From Devosia sp. MC521 (GTDB lineage: Bacteria > Pseudomonadota > Alphaproteobacteria > Rhizobiales > Devosiaceae): a DNA stretch of 64,000 nt. Location of the stretch: assembly GCF_014127105.1 (NCBI RefSeq), contig NZ_CP059902.1, positions 3,656,501 to 3,720,500 of the forward strand, written 5' to 3'. The notes below the pieces were generated by a model. That model did not search any database. It was not told the origin of the DNA and saw only the letters and a list, made by a program, of their open reading frames with translations. Below are positions 42,992-52,969 of this stretch, one piece after another; positions within the stretch are counted from its first letter, which is position 1, and each line of letters starts with the position of its first letter. The position numbers and the translations under genes are program-made.

Positions 42992-43022
42992 GCGCCGTCG
43001 GGATTTCCCGGCGGTGCTTTTG
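42992..43022 (+). terminator. Terminator after trxA
   Basis: GCGCCG-T-CGGG (42992-43002) pairs with CCCG-G-CGGTGC (43107 not involved; arm 43007-43017) with one internal mismatch and one wobble, followed by TTTTGTTT. It lies 25 bp after the trxA stop. Confidence 0.75.
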
Positions 43023-43112
43023 TTTGCTTGAAGATCTGCCTCGCCTTTGCCACCTTGCTCTGGTGCTGCTAAGCAAGACAAAACAGAATAAGAAGACTTC
43101 AGGGGATTTGCC

Positions 43113-44786
43113 TTGGCCGCCATCGACCTCTCTGCCGCGCCGTTCCATCTTGAAGACGGTGCGCAGGCCTGGGTGCAAGAAACGCTGACCAGCCTAAGCC
43201 CGCGCGATAAGCTGGCGCAGCTGTTCATTCTGCTGTCACGCGACGCGCCGGAGGCCGCGCTCGATAGCCTGCGCGCCTTCAAACCCGCCGGCATCACGCG
43301 AATCTATTCGTCCAATCTCAGTGCTGAGATTGGCTTGATCAACGACGCCAATAGCGTTGGCCCTGTGCCCATGCTGGTCAGCGCCGATCTCGAAGGCAGC
43401 CGCATGAGCCTGCCCTTTGGCACTGAAGTGCCAAATCCGCTGGCGCTGGCGGCCATCGACGATGTTGAAACCACATCCGCGATTGCCACCATCATGGCCG
43501 AGGAGGCCCATGCTGTTGGGCTCAATTGGAGCTTTACCCCGCTGCTCGACATCAATGCCGCTTGGCGCAGCGCTATTGTCAGCACGCGCTCATTTGGCTC
43601 GGACGTTGATCTGATCGAGCGCCACGCCCTAGCAGAAATCTCAGCCTTCCAAGCCAGTGGCGTCGCCGCGACCGTAAAGCACTGGCCGGGCGAAGGCTTT
43701 GATGACCGCGATCAGCACCTGGTCACAACCGTAAACCCGCTCTCCGTGGAGGAATGGGAAGACAAGTTCGGTCGGCTGTATCGCGCCGCCATTGATGCGG
43801 GCGTCATGAGCGTCATGTCTGCCCATATCGCTTTTCCCGCCTATGTCCTCGCCAATGACCCAGATGCAGGCGCTGAGGCATACCGCCCAGCCGTTTTAAG
43901 CTCTTTGCTCAATCAGCACCTCCTACGCGAAAAGCTGGGCTTTAACGGCCTTATCGTCACCGACGCCACGCCTATGGCTGGTTTTGGTGACTGGGGCCCG
44001 CGTTCCGAAATCATTCCGCAATCCATCATTGCTGGCTGCGATCTTATTCTGTTTTCCGACGATCCCACGGCCGACTTGATGCATCTCGTTGCCGCCGTTG
44101 CCGATGGTCGCTTGAGCCAGGAACGTGTTGATGAAGCCGTGACGCGCGTCTTGGCGCTCAAGGCCGCACTGGGCCTTCACAAGACAGATCGTGAGCCGCT
44201 GGAGCCAATCAGCGCGCAGCTCACCCTAGCGCGGCTGTCGAGCAAGGAAGTCGCCAAGGCAGCGCATGACAAAGTGCCAACGCTGGTCAAAGACACAGCG
44301 AACCTTTTGCCGTTGACGGTTGAAAAGCATAAGCGGGTTTTGATCTTTTCGACCGGCGCGGTGCAACCCTTCGCACCGGTGCCACTGCCGCTATCCTTGC
44401 CAGACCTCTTGCGCGAGCAGGGGTTTGAGATCACCGAATATACGCCTGACATGCAGGTCAACATCAAGGATTTTGATCTCGTGCTGTATCTTCTTGCGGA
44501 AGAAACCCTGCTGACGCGTCAGCGGATTTTCCTCAATTGGCGCGAGCTGACGGGCAATGTTTTTGGCGCGATGAAGCGCTACTGGCACGATGTGCCGGTG
44601 CTGATGGTGTCGCTTGGCTACCCGTTCTATCTGCATGATGCGCCACGGGTTAAAACCTACGTCAACGCTTATGCCTCCAACGAGGATATGCAGCAGGCGG
44701 TCCTCGATTGCCTCTTGGGCAAAAAGCCCTTCTTGGGCAAGAGCCCGGTCGATCCCTTCTGCGGGTCCGACCAGGCCAAATATTGA
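43113..44786 (+). CDS. Glycoside hydrolase family 3 protein, NagZ-type beta-N-acetylhexosaminidase
   Basis: In this 557-residue protein the GH3 TIM barrel covers about residues 25-355. The NagZ-specific motif K-H-x-P-G-x-G-x4-D-x-H is present as Lys189-His190...Asp200-Gln-His202, where the Asp-His pair is the unusual acid/base. The nucleophile is Asp284 in IVTDATPM. Residues 370-540 form an extra C-terminal domain (GH3_C-like), as in the two-domain Bacillus enzyme and unlike the one-domain E. coli NagZ. No signal peptide is seen, so it probably acts in the cytoplasm on muropeptides during cell-wall recycling. It starts at TTG 43113 with AGGGGA upstream. Confidence 0.85.
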   Translation: MAAIDLSAAPFHLEDGAQAWVQETLTSLSPRDKLAQLFILLSRDAPEAALDSLRAFKPAGITRIYSSNLSAEIGLINDANSVGPVPMLVSADLEGSRMSLPFGTEVPNPLALAAIDDVETTSAIATIMAEEAHAVGLNWSFTPLLDINAAWRSAIVSTRSFGSDVDLIERHALAEISAFQASGVAATVKHWPGEGFDDRDQHLVTTVNPLSVEEWEDKFGRLYRAAIDAGVMSVMSAHIAFPAYVLANDPDAGAEAYRPAVLSSLLNQHLLREKLGFNGLIVTDATPMAGFGDWGPRSEIIPQSIIAGCDLILFSDDPTADLMHLVAAVADGRLSQERVDEAVTRVLALKAALGLHKTDREPLEPISAQLTLARLSSKEVAKAAHDKVPTLVKDTANLLPLTVEKHKRVLIFSTGAVQPFAPVPLPLSLPDLLREQGFEITEYTPDMQVNIKDFDLVLYLLAEETLLTRQRIFLNWRELTGNVFGAMKRYWHDVPVLMVSLGYPFYLHDAPRVKTYVNAYASNEDMQQAVLDCLLGKKPFLGKSPVDPFCGSDQAKY

Positions 44787-44798
44787 GGTACAAATATA

Positions 44799-46088
44799 TC
44801 AGTCGGGCAGGGTGCCGTTTTTATCCAAAACGTCACCCGCCAGATAAAGCGATCCAGCCACCAGCACGCGGGCGTTTTCAATGCCCGCAGCGGCTTTCAA
44901 GGCCGTTTCTACGTCACTGACAGCCTCGGTCGGCACGCCAATGGCTGCGCCGCGTCGGGCAATCTCTTCGCCCGAATGCGCATTAGGCTCGCCCGGAATG
45001 GTGAGCGTAAACACTTTCACCGGCTCAAGCGGCATATAGGGCGCCAGCACGTCCTCGGGGGCGCGGGTGTTCATCATCCCGAGCACCAGCACCAGCGGCT
45101 TTTTCGGCATGGCGCTGAGAGCCTTGGCTACAGCTCGCGAACCATGGGCATTATGCCCGCCATCCAGCCACAGCTCATGGCTAGGGGAGAGCAGGTCGCG
45201 CAGGTGTCCATTACGCAGCGGCTGCATGCGCGCTGGCCAAGTGACCTTGCGGAGCCCTTGCGCAAACGCTGCTTCATCAATCGGCAGGCCAAAATGGCGC
45301 GCGGCGGCAATGGCCAGCGCAGCATTTTCGAACTGATGCTGTCCGATCAAGGCAGGCGGTGGCAAGTCAAGGAGCCCGTCTTGGTCTTCAAAGACCAAAC
45401 GCCCATCCTGCTCGGCCCCATAAAACTCTTCGCCCTGATAGATCGGGGTAACGCCCAAGCGCCGTGCAGCGCGGTCTATGACATCATGGGCATCGGCCTG
45501 TTGGATACCGATAACCGCTTTCGCGCCACGCTTGAGGATGCCCGCCTTGTTTACAGCAATCTCCCCAATCGTATTTCCGAGGAACCCTTGATGGTCGAGA
45601 TCGACCGGGGTGATGATCGTGCCCAATGGGTTCTTGACCACATTGGTGGTGTCGTAGGTGCCGCCCATGCCCACTTCGAGCAGAAGATAGTCGGCAGGCG
45701 TCTCGGCAAAGAGCTTGAAGGCCGTGACAGTTGTCACCTCGAAGAAGGTGATCGGATCGCCATTGTTGACGGCCTCAACCTCTTCCAGCGCAGCATCGAG
45801 CACTGGGGTCTCAACCAGTTTGCTAGCGAGGCGGATGCGCTCATTGAACCGCACGAGATGCGGAGAATTGTAGACGTGAACTGTCTTGCCCGCCGCTTCT
45901 AGGAAAGCACGCAGATAGGCAATGGTCGAGCCTTTGCCATTGGTCCCGGCCACATGGATAACCGGAGGCAGTTTTTCATGCGGGTTTCCGAGGCGCTCCA
46001 ACAGGGGCAGCATGCGATCGAGACTGAGGTCGATCAGCTTTGGGTGAAGCTGGCTCAAACGGGCCAAAATGGCGTCTGTGCGGGACAT
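44799..46088 (-). CDS. folC: Bifunctional folylpolyglutamate/dihydrofolate synthase
   Basis: This 429-residue Mur-ligase-family enzyme adds glutamate to dihydropteroate and folates. The P-loop is VIHVAGTNGKGSTIAYL at residues 43-59. It is followed by YNSPHLVRFNERIR (folate-binding loop), LLLEVGMGGTYDTTNVV, the carbamylated-lysine region, LDGGHNAHGSRA, and a final VAGSLYLAGDVL. Length is normal. In related genomes folC usually follows accD; here it lies about 9 kb away on the other strand, downstream of pheT. Confidence 0.95.
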   Translation of the reverse strand: MSRTDAILARLSQLHPKLIDLSLDRMLPLLERLGNPHEKLPPVIHVAGTNGKGSTIAYLRAFLEAAGKTVHVYNSPHLVRFNERIRLASKLVETPVLDAALEEVEAVNNGDPITFFEVTTVTAFKLFAETPADYLLLEVGMGGTYDTTNVVKNPLGTIITPVDLDHQGFLGNTIGEIAVNKAGILKRGAKAVIGIQQADAHDVIDRAARRLGVTPIYQGEEFYGAEQDGRLVFEDQDGLLDLPPPALIGQHQFENAALAIAAARHFGLPIDEAAFAQGLRKVTWPARMQPLRNGHLRDLLSPSHELWLDGGHNAHGSRAVAKALSAMPKKPLVLVLGMMNTRAPEDVLAPYMPLEPVKVFTLTIPGEPNAHSGEEIARRGAAIGVPTEAVSDVETALKAAAGIENARVLVAGSLYLAGDVLDKNGTLPD

Positions 46089-46110
46089 TTTGTCATTCCC
46101 AAATGCAAAA

Positions 46111-46155
46111 GCCGGGCAGGCCCCGGCAGGTTCCTCTCCCGCGTGAAGGGGGAGG
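46111..46155. repeat. Two GC-rich hairpins between pheT and folC
   Basis: GCCGGG...CCCGGC at 46111-46127 and CCTCTCCC...GGGGGAGG at 46133-46155 (one wobble) sit in the 108-bp gap. The second resembles short dispersed intergenic palindromes common in alphaproteobacterial chromosomes. It may shape the folC message. Confidence 0.45.
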
Positions 46156-46196
46156 TGGGGTGGAGGCGGTCTAGCATGAGCCGCCCCCGATAGATC

Positions 46197-48620
46197 TTAC
46201 TTGCGCAACTCGCCGCCAGTGGCTTTGGCAACCGCCGCCACGACCGCTGCCGACACCTTTTCGATGTCCTCATCAGTCAGTGTCTTGTCGCGTGGCTGCA
46301 AGGTCACTTCGATTGCGACCGACTTCTTGCCTTCGCCAACATGGGTGCCTTCAAAGACGTCGAAAATGGTCACGTCCGAGATCAGTACCTTTTCCGCGCC
46401 CTTGGCAGCCTTGATAATGGTCGCAGCCGATACGGCCTTATCCATCACGAAAGCAAAGTCGCGCGACACAGGCTGGAACTGGCTGAGCGTTAGCGCAGGC
46501 TTAGTCTTCGTGGCCTTCTTGCGGGCTTCTGGAATGGCATCGAGGTCAATCTCGAACGCCACAACCGGACCTTCAAGGTCAAGCTCAGCAATCAGAGCAG
46601 GGTGCAGTTCACCGAACCAACCAAGTGTGACCTTCGGGCCAAGGGCGAAGCGACCGCCGCGACCCGGATGGCTCCAGCTGGCAGCTTCTGGCAACACCTG
46701 AACCTTGTCGACATCCACGCCAAGAGCATCGAGCACCGCCGCGAGGTCTGCCTTGGCGTCCCAAACGGAAACCGCCGTGGCCTTTCCGGACCAATGACGG
46801 CCAGCGCCATTGAGTGTCGCCGTGCCAGTGCGGACGCCCGTTGCATAGGTATGCTGACCGTCTGGATTACCGGACAGGAACACCTGACCCACTTCAAACA
46901 GCGCCACATCGCCAAAGCCACGGTTGGCATTGCGACGCGCACCCGAGAGCAGGCCTGGCAGCAGGGACGGACGCATATCGGTCATGTCCGAGGCAATCGC
47001 ATTGGCCAGCTGGCGGTCTTCGGTGCCACCACCAAAGCGTGTCGCCAATTCATTGGAAATGAATGACCAAGTGACGGCTTCATCCAGACCACGCGATGCC
47101 AGAGCGCGACGCGTAATGCGGCGACGGTTCTGAATGGTGGTTAGAATGCGCGGAGCGACGTGGTGGAGGCGTGGCAGTGGTTCGACGGGAACATTGTCCA
47201 CGCCCACCATGCGCATCACCTCTTCCACGAGGTCGGCATTCATCGTCACGTCTGGGCGCCAGCTTGGCACCTTCACCGTACGAACATTGCCCTCGCCTTC
47301 AACGCCAAAGCCAAGGCGGGTGAGAATGTCTTCGATCTCGCTTGCAGAAACATTCAATCCGGTGAGGCGCTTAACTTCCGCGAGTGGGAACTCGACGACC
47401 GTGTTCGGGAACACATCTTCACCCGAAATCGCTGGCTCCATGGCGTCGCCGCCGCAGAGTTCCAGCACGAGGCGGGTTGCCAGCTGCAAGCCTGGTTCTG
47501 TCAGGGCTGGATCAACATTGCGTTCAAGGCGATAGCGCGCGTCCGAAACAATGCCTGTTTTGCGACCACCCTGAGCAATCAGGTCTGCGTCCCAGCTGGC
47601 GCATTCCATGATGATATTGGTGGTGTCTTCGGTCACACCCGAACGGATGCCACCCATAATGCCACCAAGGCACAGTGGGCCCTTGTCGTCGGCGATAACC
47701 GTCATGGTTTCGTCGAGCGTGTAAATCTTGTTGTCGAGTGCGTCGAACTCTTCGCCACGGGCATTGCGCAGCACCATGGTGCCCTCAACCTTGTCGGCGT
47801 CATAGGCGTGCAGCGGACGACCCCAACCCAGCGAAACAAGGTTGGTGATATCAACGATAGTGTTGATCGGGCGCAGACCAACAGCGCGCAAACGCGCCTG
47901 CAGCCACTCTGGCGAAGGGCCATTTTTGACGTTGGCGATGTAGCGGCCAGCAAACTTGCGGATCGCCTTTGGCGCGCCGTCAGCGAAGTCATGCGCGAGC
48001 GGTGCAATCGGGCTTGGACCCTTGGAAGGGACTGGCGAAAAGTCGGTGGACTTCAGCGTCCCCAGACCGAAGGCCGCCAGATCGCGCGCCACGCCATAAA
48101 CGCCGGTCGCGTCGCCGCGGTTTGGGGTGATGGAAATGTCAAAGACCACGCCATTGATGCCTGCGAAATCGACATATTTCTGGCCGATTGGCGCGTCTTC
48201 GGGCAGCTCGATAATGCCGTCGTTCTCGTCCGACAGTTCCAGTTCTGCAGCCGAGCACAGCATGCCGTTAGACGGCGCGCCACGGATGACAACGCCACCC
48301 TTGAGCTCAAAATCTTTGCCCGGAATATAGGTGCCCGGCGCGGCAAACACGGTCTTCAAACCGGTGCGGCAGTTTGGAGCGCCACAGACCACGTCGATCA
48401 ACTCGCCCGTGCCCGCGTCAACTTTACAGATATTGAGGTGGTCCGAGTTCGGGTGCGCTTTGGCTTCCACCACATGCGCGACCACAAACTTTTCGAGCGC
48501 CTTACCCTGGCTTTCAATGCCTTCGACCTCGAGACCAATCATGGTCAATGCCTTGCCGATATCTTCCGGCGAAGCATTGGTGTCGAGGTGTTCCTTGAGC
48601 CAGTCGAGAGTGAACTTCAT
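46197..48620 (-). CDS. pheT: Phenylalanine-tRNA ligase subunit beta
   Basis: This 807-residue large subunit of the heterotetrameric synthetase has its domains in order: an N-terminal B1 and tRNA-binding EMAP/OB domain (residues about 40-150, KALEKFVVAHVVEAKAHPNSDHL), the B3/B4 editing domain (about 210-385), the B5 domain (about 400-475), the catalytic-like core (475-690) and the C-terminal FDX-anticodon-binding domain (about 712-805, LSQFQPVSRDFAFVMD). It edits tyrosine mischarged onto tRNA-Phe and binds the anticodon stem. It lies 35 bp downstream of pheS in one operon. Confidence 0.97.
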   Translation of the reverse strand: MKFTLDWLKEHLDTNASPEDIGKALTMIGLEVEGIESQGKALEKFVVAHVVEAKAHPNSDHLNICKVDAGTGELIDVVCGAPNCRTGLKTVFAAPGTYIPGKDFELKGGVVIRGAPSNGMLCSAAELELSDENDGIIELPEDAPIGQKYVDFAGINGVVFDISITPNRGDATGVYGVARDLAAFGLGTLKSTDFSPVPSKGPSPIAPLAHDFADGAPKAIRKFAGRYIANVKNGPSPEWLQARLRAVGLRPINTIVDITNLVSLGWGRPLHAYDADKVEGTMVLRNARGEEFDALDNKIYTLDETMTVIADDKGPLCLGGIMGGIRSGVTEDTTNIIMECASWDADLIAQGGRKTGIVSDARYRLERNVDPALTEPGLQLATRLVLELCGGDAMEPAISGEDVFPNTVVEFPLAEVKRLTGLNVSASEIEDILTRLGFGVEGEGNVRTVKVPSWRPDVTMNADLVEEVMRMVGVDNVPVEPLPRLHHVAPRILTTIQNRRRITRRALASRGLDEAVTWSFISNELATRFGGGTEDRQLANAIASDMTDMRPSLLPGLLSGARRNANRGFGDVALFEVGQVFLSGNPDGQHTYATGVRTGTATLNGAGRHWSGKATAVSVWDAKADLAAVLDALGVDVDKVQVLPEAASWSHPGRGGRFALGPKVTLGWFGELHPALIAELDLEGPVVAFEIDLDAIPEARKKATKTKPALTLSQFQPVSRDFAFVMDKAVSAATIIKAAKGAEKVLISDVTIFDVFEGTHVGEGKKSVAIEVTLQPRDKTLTDEDIEKVSAAVVAAVAKATGGELRK

Positions 48621-48655
48621 TTTGCTATTCTGCTTTCAGGAATCTGGGGTCAGGC

Positions 48656-49786
48656 TCAGTTGCTCAGGCCGCCGAACAATGTCGGCAGGTCGAGCGGACG
48701 GAAGCCATAGTGTTCAATCCAACGCTGGTCAGCGTCGAAGAACGCACGCAGGTCCGGCATGCCATATTTCAGCATAGCGAGACGGTCGATGCCGACGCCA
48801 AAGGCAAAGCCCTGATAGACGCTTGGATCAAGGCCAGCGTGTTCGAGCACGTTCGGGTGAACCATGCCGCAACCCAGAATTTCGAGCCAGTCATTGCCTT
48901 CGCCGATCTTTACTTCGGCGCCCGAGCGATCGCACTGCACGTCAACTTCCATCGACGGCTCAGTGAACGGGAAGAAGCTTGGGCGGAAGCGCAAGGTGAC
49001 GTTCGGCACTTCAAAGAAGGCTTTGAGGAATTCTTCGAGCACCCAGCGCAGCTGGCCGATGTGGCTCGACTTGTCGATGACGAGACCTTCCACCTGATGG
49101 AACATCGGGGTGTGGGTCTGGTCGCTGTCGTTACGATAGGTGCGGCCCGGAATAACCACGCGGATCGGCGGATCCTGTGGTGGGGTCAGATAGGACGCCG
49201 ATGGCTTATCATTGGTCTTCTGCATGACGCGAACCTGCACCGGCGAGGTGTGGGTGCGCAGAACCTTCTTTTCCCCGTTCGGACCGGGCTTCATGAAGAA
49301 GGTGTCGTGCATTTCGCGCGCCGGGTGGCCTTCAGGGAAGTTCAGCGCGGTGAAGTTGTAATAATCGGTCTCGATATCGGGACCTTCGGCTACGGAAAAA
49401 CCCATGTCCGAGAAAATCGCAGTGATTTCGTCAATGGTCTGCGAAATCGGGTGAATGCGGCCCTTGGCGGTTGGGGCAGGCTGCAAGGGCAGGGTGACAT
49501 CGAGCGTCTCCGCCGTGAGGCGCGCTTCTAGCGCTGCGCTCTTGAGGGAAATGCTGCGCGCGTCGATAAGGCTCGCCACATCATTCTTGAGCCCGTTGAT
49601 AGCCGGGCCAGCGGCTTTACGGTCTTCGGGGTCCATCGAGCCGAGAGTGGCGAGTAGGGCCGAAACAGACCCTTTCTTGCCCAGGGCTGCGACGCGCACG
49701 GCATCAAGTGCAGTTTCTGTGTCCGCGCCGGTAATGGCTGCGGAAATCTCACTGCGCAGGGTTTCGATCTGGGACTGCAGGGACAT
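48656..49786 (-). CDS. pheS: Phenylalanine-tRNA ligase subunit alpha
   Basis: This 376-residue catalytic class II subunit has an N-terminal coiled coil (residues 1-85) that contacts tRNA, then motif 1 around [19 protein letters not shown], motif 2 [10 protein letters not shown]...[24 protein letters not shown] and motif 3 [14 protein letters not shown] with the ATP-binding arginine. The GFAFG pocket shapes phenylalanine recognition. It heads the pheST operon. No clear phenylalanine leader peptide or T-box is visible in the roughly 100 bases upstream. Confidence 0.97.
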   Translation of the reverse strand: MSLQSQIETLRSEISAAITGADTETALDAVRVAALGKKGSVSALLATLGSMDPEDRKAAGPAINGLKNDVASLIDARSISLKSAALEARLTAETLDVTLPLQPAPTAKGRIHPISQTIDEITAIFSDMGFSVAEGPDIETDYYNFTALNFPEGHPAREMHDTFFMKPGPNGEKKVLRTHTSPVQVRVMQKTNDKPSASYLTPPQDPPIRVVIPGRTYRNDSDQTHTPMFHQVEGLVIDKSSHIGQLRWVLEEFLKAFFEVPNVTLRFRPSFFPFTEPSMEVDVQCDRSGAEVKIGEGNDWLEILGCGMVHPNVLEHAGLDPSVYQGFAFGVGIDRLAMLKYGMPDLRAFFDADQRWIEHYGFRPLDLPTLFGGLSN

Positions 49787-49825
49787 GAATAATCTCGTTC
49801 AACGTACTGGTGGCGGTTAGACCAA

Positions 49826-49861
49826 AACAAAACGCCCCGCGCCAGCCCTCTCGGGTGGCGC
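49826..49861 (-). terminator. Terminator after rplT
   Basis: GCGCCA (49839-49844) pairs with TGGCGC (49856-49861) and the stem continues through CCC/GGG with one bulged G. Read on the minus strand it is followed by GGGGCGTTTTGTTTTG. It separates rpmI-rplT from pheST. Confidence 0.65.
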
Positions 49862-49894
49862 AAGGCGCAATTTTGACCTCAGCTAAGCTGAAGA

Positions 49895-50296
49895 TTAGGC
49901 GGTAACGCGAGCGTGGGTGGTTGCATCCACGGTTTCGAGATACGCCAGAGCTGCCTTGGCCTTAGCGACGATAGCCGCAAAAGCTTCTGGCTGAGTGATC
50001 GCGAGATCGCTCAGAACCTTACGGTCGACAGCGACTTCAGCTTTGCTGAGGCCGTCGATAAAGCGGTTGTAGGTCAGGCCGTAGTCACGCACTGCTGCGT
50101 TGATACGCTGGATCCACAGAGCGCGGAAGTTACGCTTCTTGACGCGACGGTCGCGGTAAGCGTACTGGCCGGCCTTTTCGACCGCCTGCTTGGCGATACG
50201 GATAGTAGACTTGCGGCGGCCGTAGTAACCTTCGGCGGCCTTCAAGACCTTCTTGTGACGGGCGTGGGCTGTGACGCCTCTTTTTACGCGTGCCAT
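49895..50296 (-). CDS. rplT: 50S ribosomal protein L20
   Basis: This 133-residue 23S rRNA-binding assembly protein starts with the basic [19 protein letters not shown] and continues with [48 protein letters not shown], fully typical of bL20. The tail is about 15 residues longer than in E. coli, as usual in alphaproteobacteria. It lies 19 bp after rpmI. In other bacteria L20 represses its own operon through the leader RNA; no clear L20-binding leader was identified here. Confidence 0.97.
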   Translation of the reverse strand: MARVKRGVTAHARHKKVLKAAEGYYGRRKSTIRIAKQAVEKAGQYAYRDRRVKKRNFRALWIQRINAAVRDYGLTYNRFIDGLSKAEVAVDRKVLSDLAITQPEAFAAIVAKAKAALAYLETVDATTHARVTA

Positions 50297-50315
50297 TCTT
50301 TAGTGTCCTTCCAGC

Positions 50316-50516
50316 TTAGCGGTTGTACGGCATGTACCACTTCACCAGACCCTCGTCGCCCTTGGACAGGATCTTGGTGCCGCGGTTGGTGCGGATGTAC
50401 TTTGCGTTGTGGCTGATAAGGCGGTGGCGCTTGCCGGCAACGCCGGCCTTCACCTTACCGGTTGCGGTGAAGCTGAAACGCTTCTTTGCACCGGACTTGG
50501 TCTTCATCTTTGGCAT
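50316..50516 (-). CDS. rpmI: 50S ribosomal protein L35
   Basis: This 66-residue protein starts at ATG 50516 ([23 protein letters not shown]) with AAGGA upstream; the frame extends 16 codons further with no ribosome site. The basic sequence through [19 protein letters not shown] and the ending VKWYMPYNR are typical of bL35. It heads the rpmI-rplT operon. The infC gene, which precedes rpmI in many bacteria, is not here; the next gene upstream is a chemoreceptor. Confidence 0.96.
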   Translation of the reverse strand: MPKMKTKSGAKKRFSFTATGKVKAGVAGKRHRLISHNAKYIRTNRGTKILSKGDEGLVKWYMPYNR

Positions 50517-50647
50517 TTTGCGGGTCCTTTTGAAGGTACTTGGATGGATTTTGGCCCATCGCATTCAAGAACCGCCACGGCATGCCTTTTGGCCGGGCGA
50601 TCCGGAGATGGGGCTTAATAGGCGTCCTGCGCACGAAACGCAAGGCC

Positions 50648-52822
50648 TTAAGCCGCCTCCTCCTGGCTATCGTGTTCGCCTTGTGTAAAGCGAGTAACGA
50701 TTTCGTCGAGCGCTTCGGCCTGCGCACGCGTTTGGTCGATCGAGGCGTGCGATTCTTCAACCAGCGCAGCATTCTGGTGCATGTCGCTATCCATTTCGCG
50801 CATGGATTGTGCGATCGAAACAATAGACTGCGATTGGGACTGGGCCGAGGCCGCAATCTGTTCCATTTCAGAGCTTGAGCGACCGACCACGGTGTGGATG
50901 GCCGATAGCACTTCTGCTGCTTCCTGCGCGATCTTGGTGCCGCCCGCAACAACGGTTGAGGATTTTGAGGTCAGCGCCTTAATGTCCTGCGAGGCATTGG
51001 CTGCCGATTGAGCCAGACGGCGCACTTCTACGGCGACCACAGCAAAACCCTTGCCCGCATCGCCAGCGCGCGCAGCTTCCACCGAAGCGTTGAGCGCCAA
51101 GAGATTGGTCTGGAAGGCAATGTCTTCGATCATGCCCGTAATCGAGGAAATCTGATCAGAGGAGCTGCGGATGTCGGTCATTGCCTGCAGCAGGCGCGAC
51201 ATTGCCGAATTGCCATTATAGGCCAATTCGGCCGATTCCTTGGCGCTATTGGCGGCCTTATGGGCCAGTTCGGCGGTTTCATCCAGCTGGCTTGCCAGGT
51301 GTTCAACGGCGCGCACGGTGGTTTCCAAAACGCCAGCCTGACGATGAGTGCGTTCAGCCAGATTGTCGGTCCCGCTCAAAATCTCGCGGGTGGCGCGACG
51401 GAGGGCCTGGGAAGCGTCAGAGAGCTGTTCCATCGTGCCAGACAGAGACTCTGCCAAAGCATTGGTGTCGTTCTGCAGCTTCTGGAAGACGCCACGGAAC
51501 TCGCCTTCAACGCGGTGATCCAAACGCGCAGCAGCAAGATTGGCCAGCACATTGGCGTTCGTCTGCACGCCTTGCGCCACCGTTTCCATCAGCGCGTTAA
51601 CGCTGCGTGCCAAGGCGTCGAGATCATCGCTGCCATAACCATTGCTGAGACGCGCCGAGAAATCCCCATCAAGCGCCGCATCGACAACATAGCCGAGGTC
51701 CGCCTTGAGCGTGCTCCAGCGCTGCGCAGCAAGCTGCGCCTCACGTTGCTCTTCCTGCTCGCGCTGGCGCGATGCCTGCAGGGTCTGGCCGTTCTTCCCG
51801 AACACTTCGAGCGCGCGGGCGATGCTGCCAAGCGCGTCGGTGCGCTCCGTATTGTCAATCGTGAGGTCAAACTCGCCGCTCGAGAGGCGGTCCATCCGCT
51901 CGGCGATGGCCCCGATTTCCTTCGCCAGCCAACGCGCCGTCAGTAGGCTAAAGATCACGCCGATGATCAACGCGAGGCCACCTGCAAGCGAGGCCAAAAG
52001 GGTGATCTGACCGCTCTGCTCACCAACCTGCTGTTCGATCCGCGCCTCTTCGGCGGCGCTTTGTTCAAGCGTGGAATTATACGACTGCAACAGCGCTGCG
52101 TCGGCAGCAGCGACAGAGCGCTCAAACTCGGCACTGGCTTGTTGGATCTCCGCCATAGTGGTGAGTTCTGAAAGGACTAGGTTGAGTTCACCCAGAATGG
52201 TTTTGGCGAGGTCATCCAAAGGCGAGCCATAAATGCTGTAGCGCAGCATGTTGAGCGCTTTGGTGGTTTCGGAGTGCGCGGTCATGGCGTGGTCCAGCGC
52301 GCCCGGTTCCCCGCTCAACAGATCTTCTGTTTCAATGCGCAGCATTAGAACACCACGCTGCACCGCTGCGCCGTTTGCCGTTACGGCAACGGACAGCCCA
52401 TCGAGCTGCGACAAGCCTTTGACCAGCTCTTCGGCCTGATCCATCAGGGTCAGGTTTTGCGCGCGCACCATCTCACTTTGGGAGATGAGGTTCGTATCGA
52501 GAGCGATGATGGATTCAACGTTCTCAATGAACACGGCCACGTCTTCTTCGGGCAAGCGCGCCAGCGCTTCGCGCAAAGGCGCCTCAGTCGCGCTCGATGG
52601 TCGGACGCGGTATTGGCTAAAGGCAAGGCGCGCATCCGCCAGATGTTCAGATCGCGTGCGAACTTCATCGGTCTGCTGCGCCACCAGGCTACGGTCTGCA
52701 AATGCCGCGGTTAATGTCTGGCTGCCAACCAAGCACAGTGCAAGAAGGCCACCCATCAGCACGATCAGGATGCTAAAAGCGAGATAGATACGCGCTGACA
52801 GAGATAAGCGGTGCAGATTCAT
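50648..52822 (-). CDS. Methyl-accepting chemotaxis protein
   Basis: This 724-residue chemoreceptor has a first membrane helix at about residues 11-31, a helical periplasmic sensor (about 32-270, probably a four-helix bundle, with no PAS or Cache motif evident), and a second membrane helix around 275-297. A HAMP domain follows, with a second HAMP-like stretch in the 360-430 region, then a long coiled signalling domain whose tip is [23 protein letters not shown]. The C-terminal HDSQEEAA lacks the CheR/CheB docking pentapeptide. It signals to CheA/CheW encoded elsewhere. The ligand is unknown. The perfect hairpins upstream (52893-52947) are its nearest regulatory candidates. Confidence 0.92.
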   Translation of the reverse strand: MNLHRLSLSARIYLAFSILIVLMGGLLALCLVGSQTLTAAFADRSLVAQQTDEVRTRSEHLADARLAFSQYRVRPSSATEAPLREALARLPEEDVAVFIENVESIIALDTNLISQSEMVRAQNLTLMDQAEELVKGLSQLDGLSVAVTANGAAVQRGVLMLRIETEDLLSGEPGALDHAMTAHSETTKALNMLRYSIYGSPLDDLAKTILGELNLVLSELTTMAEIQQASAEFERSVAAADAALLQSYNSTLEQSAAEEARIEQQVGEQSGQITLLASLAGGLALIIGVIFSLLTARWLAKEIGAIAERMDRLSSGEFDLTIDNTERTDALGSIARALEVFGKNGQTLQASRQREQEEQREAQLAAQRWSTLKADLGYVVDAALDGDFSARLSNGYGSDDLDALARSVNALMETVAQGVQTNANVLANLAAARLDHRVEGEFRGVFQKLQNDTNALAESLSGTMEQLSDASQALRRATREILSGTDNLAERTHRQAGVLETTVRAVEHLASQLDETAELAHKAANSAKESAELAYNGNSAMSRLLQAMTDIRSSSDQISSITGMIEDIAFQTNLLALNASVEAARAGDAGKGFAVVAVEVRRLAQSAANASQDIKALTSKSSTVVAGGTKIAQEAAEVLSAIHTVVGRSSSEMEQIAASAQSQSQSIVSIAQSMREMDSDMHQNAALVEESHASIDQTRAQAEALDEIVTRFTQGEHDSQEEAA

Positions 52823-52892
52823 AGACCTAGCCTAGGGAAGTCCCAACGTTAGCGGACTAGGTAGAGCTCATATCTTAATGAATCTTGCATGG

Positions 52893-52947
52893 TACTGCCA
52901 TAAATGTGGTTATGGCAGTAGCTTAGCGGCACGCGCGTGCCGCTAAG
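52893..52947. repeat. Two back-to-back perfect inverted repeats upstream of the chemoreceptor gene
   Basis: TACTGCCATAA (52893-52903) and TTATGGCAGTA (52910-52920) are an exact 11-bp inverted pair with a 6-nt spacer. One base later, 52922-52947 is an exact 26-bp palindrome (CTTAGCGGCACGC and its complement). The pair sits 71-125 bp upstream of the chemoreceptor start and 23 bp past the MFS stop. There is no T run, so the palindrome is at best an atypical terminator. Confidence 0.75.
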
Positions 52948-52969
52948 AGATATGTCAAAGCTGGACTGC

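Noticed and set aside
47160..48710. 516-codon plus-strand open frame
   Set aside because: It is antisense to pheT, which is conserved along its whole length; the frame has no ribosome site and no recognisable domain.
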